Origin: a virus
Strand: one strand, 5' to 3'
Length of the DNA stretch: 64,000 nucleotides
Virus record (IMG/VR): IMGVR_UViG_3300025012_000055
Span: 27,381-91,380 of that record
The notes below the pieces were generated by a model. The model was not told the origin of the DNA and ran no database searches. It worked only from the letters and a program-made list of their open reading frames with translations. Shown here piece by piece: positions 58,939 to 64,000 of this stretch. Within the stretch, counting starts at the first letter, position 1; every line of letters starts with the position of its first letter. The position numbers were made by a program, and so were the translations under genes.

Positions 58939-61062
58939 ATGAAAAAAACAACAATAACGAAAGAACAGGAAAAAGAAATTGTTGCCATTTATTCTTTAAC
59001 AAATATTGGAACAGAACCATTATCATTAAGGTTTAGAATTAGTAAAAAAAGAATTAATCAAATATTTAAAAACTATAATATATCAAAAAAGAAAAAAGGT
59101 AATCAAATAACAAATAATATTATAGAAATAAAAGAAAATTATAAAAAAATAAGAAGTATTTCAAGTAATAATTTTATAGTTAAGTGTAAAAAAACAAACA
59201 AAGAATTTAATGATTATAATAATAAGTCGGGAATATTAACAATTCATTTAAAAAAAATATTTCCAAACATAAAAATACCTTCAAATTATAATAAAAAATT
59301 ATTTTTAAAAGAAAATGGATTTCAATGGCATGAACAATATTTTAACATTTTATTAAAAAAAGAAAAACAAACAAGAAAATGTAAATATTGTGATTGGGAG
59401 ACAACAGATATCAAAAATAAAACTGGGTGTTATGAAATTCATTTAAAAAATACTCATAATAAAACCATAAATGAATTTATAAAACAATTTCCAGAAGAAA
59501 TAAAATATCACCCCAACTTCAAAAAAATTAAGAAAAGAAATGAATCATTCAAAGATACAGATAGTTATATTATTTGTAAAATATGTAACAAAAAACTTAA
59601 AAAATTAACAAATACTCATTTTATTCAACATGGAGTAACTGTAAAAGAATATAAAGAAAAATATTCTATATTATCAACAAATTCTTTAAATAGTACAAAA
59701 AATCAATCAAAAATAACAACAGAATATAATTTAAAACATGGGACGACATTTCCCAATAAAAAATCTTCATATGAAATTGATTTTGAAACAAAATTAAAAA
59801 AAATAAATATTAAATATATAACACCATTTATATATAAAGGAAAGAAATTTGATTTTTATTTGCCAAAAATAGATACGGTTATTGAGATTGATGGGGAAGT
59901 ATTTCATAAAAATTATTTAGAGAACTTAACAATAAAAACAATTCAAAACTCAATAAATGACTATAAAAAATCTAATTTAATCGGATATGATTTTAAATTT
60001 TATAGGATAAGATATAATAAAAATGAAATTTTTAATTCAGAAAATGAATTAATCAATTTAATTATAAATAATTCTTATACTCCAAATTATTCAATTTCCT
60101 ATAACCAAAAAATAATATTAAAAGAATATTTCAAAAATTATATTGAAACAAAGGGAAAATCAAAATTGGAAAAATATATTCCTCTTTTATTGAAATTTAT
60201 AAGAACATTTCATTCAGAGTTTCCATATCCAGAAAATAATGATAATTTAAATGATATTATTAACACTATTAAGAATTATGATTTGTCCAGGGTATATGAT
60301 GAAAACACCAACACTTTTAGTAATATTTGTTATTCAATAGGAAATACATACTTAAAATCATTATTTAAATCATACTGGGATTGTAACTATAAAGGAAATG
60401 AATCACCAATTCATGCATGGAACAACGATACCACAATGAAAAGAATTATAAAATATAGAATTGGATGTAATGATTCTAATGAAATATTTGATTTTTCACT
60501 AAAAAACCTAATAAAGGGTTTATCTGCCAACAGAAATACAATATCATTTTTTAAACCTATATTAGCAGCTTCAATATATAATCATTATTTGCCAAAAAAC
60601 ATTGAAAACCCTATAGTTTTTGATCCTTGTTGTGGATTTGGTGGAAGAATATTGGGGTTTAAATCTTTGTTCCCACATGGAAAATATATTGGATTAGAAC
60701 CAAATAAAAAGATATATGGCGAATTATCAATACTATCTTCAAAATTTGAAGATAATAATGAGTTATATAATTGTAAATTAGAAGATTTTAATAAAAATAT
60801 AAAATATGATATTTGTTTTACAAGCATTCCTTATTTTGATTTAGAGAATTATAATAATTATTTTGATTATAATTCATATAGTCAATGGAAAAAAGAATTT
60901 ATTGATAAGTTACTAACCTATAATAAGTTAATTATTAATATGTCAGAAGAATTATGTAATAAATTGAATTTAAATAAATATATTGATTCTTATATAATAA
61001 AATCTCAATCTCATTTTGGAAATAAGGAAAAAGAAGTTATGATAAAATTAAACTTTTCATAA
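58939..61062 (+). CDS. Zinc-finger, Vsr/EDxHD-like nuclease and DNA methyltransferase fusion
   Basis: 707 residues. Order: possible HTH (about 10-50), zinc finger CKYCDWE..H..H (148-172), second finger CKICNKK..H..H (213-230), a nuclease-like domain with YEIDFE, KFDFYLPK, EIDGEVFH (about 278-330), which fits the Vsr/EDxHD homing nuclease pattern, a helical linker, and a C-terminal methyltransferase with FDPCCGFGG (SAM site, about 561) and CFTSIPYFDLENY (about 626; the TSPPY-type motif with Ile for Pro). It has its own promoter and lies between capsid and another virion gene, as homing genes do. The combination suggests a self-protecting mobile nuclease. Confidence 0.75.
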   Translation: MKKTTITKEQEKEIVAIYSLTNIGTEPLSLRFRISKKRINQIFKNYNISKKKKGNQITNNIIEIKENYKKIRSISSNNFIVKCKKTNKEFNDYNNKSGILTIHLKKIFPNIKIPSNYNKKLFLKENGFQWHEQYFNILLKKEKQTRKCKYCDWETTDIKNKTGCYEIHLKNTHNKTINEFIKQFPEEIKYHPNFKKIKKRNESFKDTDSYIICKICNKKLKKLTNTHFIQHGVTVKEYKEKYSILSTNSLNSTKNQSKITTEYNLKHGTTFPNKKSSYEIDFETKLKKINIKYITPFIYKGKKFDFYLPKIDTVIEIDGEVFHKNYLENLTIKTIQNSINDYKKSNLIGYDFKFYRIRYNKNEIFNSENELINLIINNSYTPNYSISYNQKIILKEYFKNYIETKGKSKLEKYIPLLLKFIRTFHSEFPYPENNDNLNDIINTIKNYDLSRVYDENTNTFSNICYSIGNTYLKSLFKSYWDCNYKGNESPIHAWNNDTTMKRIIKYRIGCNDSNEIFDFSLKNLIKGLSANRNTISFFKPILAASIYNHYLPKNIENPIVFDPCCGFGGRILGFKSLFPHGKYIGLEPNKKIYGELSILSSKFEDNNELYNCKLEDFNKNIKYDICFTSIPYFDLENYNNYFDYNSYSQWKKEFIDKLLTYNKLIINMSEELCNKLNLNKYIDSYIIKSQSHFGNKEKEVMIKLNFS

Positions 61063-61070
61063 CTAACAAC

Positions 61071-61081
61071 TATTTATATAA
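61071..61081 (+). promoter_or_regulatory. TATTTATATAA box
   Basis: In the form TAACTAACAACTATTTATATAA; 24 nt before the ATG at 61106. Confidence 0.55.
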
Positions 61082-61105
61082 AAAAATAATTAAACTTAAT
61101 AAATT

Positions 61106-61507
61106 ATGCCACTATTTACAGATATTTGTGGGGCGGTAGATCAATTTGAAAGTACGATTGCTAATGAAATTGCCACAATGACTACTCATGCCCAATTTTT
61201 AACAGCTGCTGACAATATGTCAAGTGGGAAAACTGATATGAATCTTCAATTATCAGGTACACTTGGTACTCATGTGACTAGATTATTAATTGACAGACTA
61301 ACACTGGTTGAAGCAGATATGAGAAGGTTTTCTACAATGAAGGGTCTTGCTCAAAATATTAATCAAGTTCATGAAGTTTTAAGAGAGCATGCCAAAATTA
61401 CGGCAGCAATTATCAGGGGTGGAACAAGATGTGCAAATGGAAGTGGGACTTCTGCTGCTGATCAAAGATTTTATAAAGATACCATATTTAAAGAATTTGG
61501 CAGGTAA
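61106..61507 (+). CDS. Putative virion protein
   Basis: 133 residues, helical, rich in Ala, Thr and Met (TICGAVDQFE-like start, LRREHAKITAAIIRGG-like region). Its composition and position between capsid and neck genes suggest a head or connector component. No family recognised; the final Gly-rich segment may be exposed. Confidence 0.6.
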   Translation: MPLFTDICGAVDQFESTIANEIATMTTHAQFLTAADNMSSGKTDMNLQLSGTLGTHVTRLLIDRLTLVEADMRRFSTMKGLAQNINQVHEVLREHAKITAAIIRGGTRCANGSGTSAADQRFYKDTIFKEFGR

Positions 61508-61532
61508 TTAAATAATTTTTTTAATTAATCTA

Positions 61533-61563
61533 TTGACTTTTTAGAATATTTTATTTATCTTTG
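61533..61563 (+). promoter_or_regulatory. Promoter of tRNA operon 3
   Basis: TTGACTTT at 61533, 20-nt spacer from TTG, TATCTTTG at 61556-61563. Confidence 0.85.
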
Positions 61564-61579
61564 TATTTATAATAATATA

Positions 61580-61660
61580 ATGAAACAGATAACGACATAT
61601 TTTGGTGGAAATGGTGATGGCACAACTGATGCGATAACCATAATGGCCAGATTATGTTAA
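61580..61660 (+). CDS. Leader peptide of tRNA operon 3
   Basis: 26 codons, ATG 61580 to TAA 61658-61660. Contains Phe (TTT), Gly (GGT, GGA, GGT, GGC), Asp (GAT, GAT) and Ala (GCG, GCC), matching all four downstream tRNAs: Asp(GTC), Phe(GAA), Gly(TCC), Ala(TGC). It also has five Thr codons with no tRNA-Thr downstream in the present sequence. Stop-to-terminator distance and layout copy those of operons 1 and 2. Confidence 0.75.
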   Translation: MKQITTYFGGNGDGTTDAITIMARLC

Positions 61661-61695
61661 AAATATAAATAACAACTATATAAAAACCCTGGCTA
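61644..61695 (+). promoter_or_regulatory. Antiterminator pairing of tRNA operon 3
   Basis: TGGCCAG (61644-61650) can pair with CTGGCTA (61689-61695) over seven positions (one G-U), removing part of the terminator's 5' arm. A hairpin CATAAT/ATTATG (61639-61656) presents GGCCAG in its loop. It ends 7 nt before the stop codon. Confidence 0.65.
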
Positions 61696-61717
61696 ATAAA
61701 AAGTCAGGGTTTTTTTG
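61682..61717 (+). terminator. Intrinsic terminator of tRNA operon 3 (attenuator)
   Basis: Stem AAAAACCCTG (61682-61691) with CAGGGTTTTT (61705-61714) followed by T; 15 nt before the first tRNA. Confidence 0.9.
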
Positions 61718-61731
61718 TTTATATGATAAAT

Positions 61732-61808
61732 GGTGATACAGCATATTGGTGCATGTTGCTTCCCTGTCACGGAAGAGATTGTCGGTTCAAATCCGTCTAT
61801 CACCGCCA
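61732..61808 (+). tRNA. tRNA-Asp(GTC)
   Basis: Acceptor GGTGATA/TATCACC, anticodon stem CTTCC/GGAAG with loop CTGTCAC (anticodon GTC), T-loop TTCAAAT. G73 followed by an encoded CCA (61806-61808). Confidence 0.85.
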
Positions 61809-61809
61809 A

Positions 61810-61882
61810 GGAACTTTGGTGTAGGTGGTCTGCACAACTGTTTGAAGCACAGTGGGTCTTTGTTCGATTCAAAGAGGTTCCA
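61810..61882 (+). tRNA. tRNA-Phe(GAA)
   Basis: Acceptor GGAACTT/AGGTTCC, anticodon stem ACTGT/ACAGT with loop TTGAAGC (anticodon GAA), T-arm CTTTG TTCGATT CAAAG. Confidence 0.85.
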
Positions 61883-61884
61883 CA

Positions 61885-63175
61885 AGGTTATTCATTTTTA
61901 CATCAAACATTACATTTGAGTTCAAATGATTTTACAAATTCAACTTTGTATGGGTTAAACCCTAACCCTATATTCCTTATGTTACTTATGAATTTTTCAC
62001 ATTCAGGAATTACTTTTGATTTTAACATTATTCCAATTGCACCATTAACATCAGCATTTATTGTTTTGCCAATACTACTTAAAAATAAACCACGCTTTAT
62101 TCTTTTGCCAAGATAAATTGCTTGTTTTTGTATCGGTTCAAATGCCAAATGGTCGCATTTACTGGTATAACTTTCTTCCTGCTCAACAAGTTTTATGCTG
62201 TTGAGTTCTAACTTATATTTTATTTTATCTATAAGTTTGGCATGAGGGATAGAAACAAAATTCTGGTTATTACGGCTACCAATATTTATTTTCTTCTTCC
62301 AATGTTCATTTTTACCGATAACAACTGTCCCAATATTATACTTTAAACAGTATTTAAGAATGAAATCGCCTACCTGGTGCATTGCATTTTCTATCTTGTT
62401 ATTCCTGTCAAAAGTTAATTTATTTATTCTGTTTGACGTCCCTTTATTACCAACATAACTCATTAACTTGGCTCGCTTTTTATTAAAATACGCATTGATG
62501 GATTTTAATCCTCTACCGTTGATAATGAAAGGATTATTACCGACATTATCTATTGCTGTGATAAGATTGTTTAATCCCAAATCAATGCTTAATACATTTT
62601 CTTCTTTTATTTTTTCATGTTTTACCTCCTTTTTTTCATAGACAACTTCTATTACAAAACAAGTTGCTTGTGGAATTATTCTCACTTGTGATATATTATC
62701 TACTTTTGTTTTTAATGGTTGAATATTTGCTTGTTTTGGAAAATGTATAAGTCCCCCTTTTAAATTAACTTGCTGATTAGTGAAAATGCAAATAGAATAT
62801 CCAGCCTTATCTTTGTATTTTGGTTGCTTAGGGTTTCCTTTAAATTTGCTTGGGCATTTTTTATATTCTTTTAATGCTTTGAAATATGACTTCCAGTTCT
62901 TAAAAAGTAATTTTATTATTTGCTGCGATGTTTGTGCCGGCAATGCCCTATAATCTTCCTGGTTAAATTCAGCAAGCAATTTAGATAATTCATATTCCTC
63001 AAATTTCTGTATATTACCAAAAAATGCTTGCCGTTTGTGATAATTACAAAAATTATACAATCTGGCTGATTTAAAACAAATATCCTCTATTGCTTTATCG
63101 TTTATCCTAATATGTCGCTCTACGAGTTGCATTATTTATATAAAACTTAAAGTTTTACACTTATAAATATCTTTC
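61885..63175 (-). mobile_element. TnpB-type element inside tRNA operon 3, approximate bounds
   Basis: The minus-strand TnpB gene and its flanks separate tRNA-Phe from tRNA-Gly. Ends not mapped. Confidence 0.6.
61903..63132 (-). CDS. tnpB: TnpB-like protein (IS200/IS605 OrfB subgroup)
   Basis: 409 residues. LSIDLGLNNLITAI gives the first RuvC Asp (about 193), VVIGKNEHWKKKINIG replaces the usual FEDL-type Glu segment, then SRNNQNFVSIPH, EESYTSKCDHLAFEP, GKRIKRGLFLSS and NADVNGAIGI (last Asp). The second Cys pair of the zinc ribbon is absent, as in others of this subgroup. Start MQLVERHIRINDKA is the same as in the broken copy at 49470. Transcribed against the tRNA operon it interrupts. Nuclease activity is uncertain given the changed middle motif. 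Confidence 0.88.
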   Translation of the reverse strand: MQLVERHIRINDKAIEDICFKSARLYNFCNYHKRQAFFGNIQKFEEYELSKLLAEFNQEDYRALPAQTSQQIIKLLFKNWKSYFKALKEYKKCPSKFKGNPKQPKYKDKAGYSICIFTNQQVNLKGGLIHFPKQANIQPLKTKVDNISQVRIIPQATCFVIEVVYEKKEVKHEKIKEENVLSIDLGLNNLITAIDNVGNNPFIINGRGLKSINAYFNKKRAKLMSYVGNKGTSNRINKLTFDRNNKIENAMHQVGDFILKYCLKYNIGTVVIGKNEHWKKKINIGSRNNQNFVSIPHAKLIDKIKYKLELNSIKLVEQEESYTSKCDHLAFEPIQKQAIYLGKRIKRGLFLSSIGKTINADVNGAIGIMLKSKVIPECEKFISNIRNIGLGFNPYKVEFVKSFELKCNV

Positions 63176-63251
63176 TAAAATAAAAAACTCAATAAAATGA
63201 ATACATAAGAAATAAATAATATCAAAAATTACTATTTATATAAGATAATGT

Positions 63252-63327
63252 GCATCAGTAGCTCAATTGGTAGAGCGCCGGTCTTCCAAATCGGAGGTTG
63301 TGGGATCATAGCCCATCTGATGCTCCA
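63252..63327 (+). tRNA. tRNA-Gly(TCC)
   Basis: Acceptor GCATCAG/CTGATGC, D-arm GCTC/GAGC, anticodon stem CCGGT/ATCGG with loop CTTCCAA (anticodon TCC), encoded CCA at 63325-63327. T-loop ATCATAG is atypical. Confidence 0.85.
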
Positions 63328-63342
63328 GATTAAATAAAATAT

Positions 63343-63415
63343 GGGGGTACATGTACCAAGGCTGGCGAAGAGCATTTGCAATGCTTTTGGGTGGATTGGA
63401 TTTCCACTATCTCCA
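63343..63415 (+). tRNA. tRNA-Ala(TGC)
   Basis: Acceptor GGGGGTA/TATCTCC (two G-U), anticodon loop TTTGCAA (anticodon TGC), T-arm GTGGA TTGGATT TCCAC. Confidence 0.8.
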
Positions 63416-63452
63416 CTAAATATATAAATGATTTCTTTTTCAATCATCAAAC

Positions 63453-63463
63453 TATTTATATAA
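63453..63463 (+). promoter_or_regulatory. TATTTATATAA box
   Basis: 12 nt before the ATG at 63476. Confidence 0.5.
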
Positions 63464-63475
63464 AAATATATTCTT

Positions 63476-64000
63476 ATGGCAGATATCACAACAAGTGAAA
63501 AAGACAAATTATTTACAAGAATAAAACATCAACTTGGTGCCCCATTAAGACAAATTGAAATTGATAATTCTCAACTGGAAACATTTCTTGAAATATCAAT
63601 TGAAGATTATTCATCTTATGTTAATAATTGGCTAATTGATCAGCAGTGGGATAGTTTAATAGGTTTAGATACAAATTCAACAGATTTATCCTTTGCATTT
63701 ACTACACGTTCTTTAGATTTCACAAGGTCATTTAGTTTTGCATATTCAAAACAAGTTGGCCTTGGAACAAATAGTCCCTGGGAACTTAAAAAAGATTTTG
63801 TTGTTATTACTGCCGGAACACAAGTTTATACAATACCAAAAAACAGGGAAGTTAATGAAGTTTTATGGGTAACTCCCCCATTAATAGATAGAGGTTTAAT
63901 AGATCCATTTTCAAGGTCTAATTGGTCAGCAGAACAATTTGGATGGAGTTATATTGGTCGTGCTGCGGAATATGTTCAACCTGTGTTTAATATTTTATTA
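63476..64000 (+). CDS. Neck/head-closure protein (gp13-like), cut by window edge
   Basis: 175 codons seen, open to the edge. The start (LFTRIKHQLGAPLRQIEIDNSQ, split as RIKHQLGAPLR and IEIDNSQLE) followed by FLEISIEDYSSYV is the pattern of T4-like neck proteins of the gp13 kind, which seal the portal after packaging. The following Ser/Phe-rich region and YTIPKNREVNEVLWV (a strand-loop common in this family) support it. Family identity is inferred from pattern and position after capsid and connector genes. Confidence 0.6.
   Translation, partial: MADITTSEKDKLFTRIKHQLGAPLRQIEIDNSQLETFLEISIEDYSSYVNNWLIDQQWDSLIGLDTNSTDLSFAFTTRSLDFTRSFSFAYSKQVGLGTNSPWELKKDFVVITAGTQVYTIPKNREVNEVLWVTPPLIDRGLIDPFSRSNWSAEQFGWSYIGRAAEYVQPVFNILL

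Noticed and set aside
61730-62116. Open frame over tRNA-Asp, tRNA-Phe and the end of TnpB
   Set aside because: Covers two tRNA genes and is antisense to TnpB.
63232-63507. Minus-strand frame over tRNA-Gly and tRNA-Ala
   Set aside because: Antisense to tRNAs; no start context.

Overview
This window is part of the genome of a large, strongly AT-rich, T4-like contractile-tailed phage (myovirus), probably infecting a member of the Bacteroidota such as a Flavobacteriia. The phage assignment rests on recognisable homologues of T4 tail sheath, tail-sheath stabiliser, large terminase, portal, prohead protease, scaffold, major capsid and neck proteins, plus gp46 and polynucleotide kinase. The host assignment rests on 18 promoters of the Bacteroidota type (TTG, exactly 20 nt, TAnnTTTG) and on weak A-rich ribosome sites.

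Layout. 1-5.9 kb: small unknown and membrane proteins. 5.9-12.1 kb: tail sheath and a gp15-like stabiliser on the minus strand, flanking an arginyl- and a tyrosyl-tRNA synthetase. 12.1-24.9 kb: a nucleic-acid and chaperone region with Pnkp, a metallophosphoesterase, a HExxH/VWA protein with its MoxR/CobS-type AAA ATPase, DnaJ and gp46. 24.9-29.3 kb: an RNA region with a tmRNA and ten tRNA genes in two operons. 29.3-38.9 kb: a sirtuin, a nucleotidyltransferase, an HNH endonuclease and putative virion proteins. 38.9-64 kb: the head cassette: terminase with one intein, portal with three inteins, protease, scaffold, capsid, a nuclease-methyltransferase fusion, a third tRNA operon, and the start of a neck protein. 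Three TnpB-type elements are inserted at 38.9, 49.4 and 61.9 kb.

The most striking observation concerns the three tRNA operons. Each has the order promoter, short leader ORF (23-26 codons), intrinsic terminator, tRNA genes. In each, the leader ORF contains codons read by every tRNA encoded downstream (14 of 14 genes). Near its 3' end each leader also carries a 7-9 nt segment complementary to the 5' arm of the terminator. This is the architecture of trp-type attenuation: stalling on the cognate codons should free that segment, disrupt the terminator and switch on the matching tRNAs. Leader peptides of this kind are known for amino-acid biosynthetic operons. I know of no described case controlling tRNA genes in a phage. 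It would let the phage sense and replace depleted or cleaved tRNAs, and it fits the co-encoded Pnkp, tmRNA and two synthetases.

Other points are a second recurring motif, TATTTATAATA or similar, before structural genes (a candidate late promoter or translation signal); shared NPF-type C-terminal tails on three neighbouring proteins; several frameshifted, nonsense or start-less genes; and four inteins in two packaging-motor genes.
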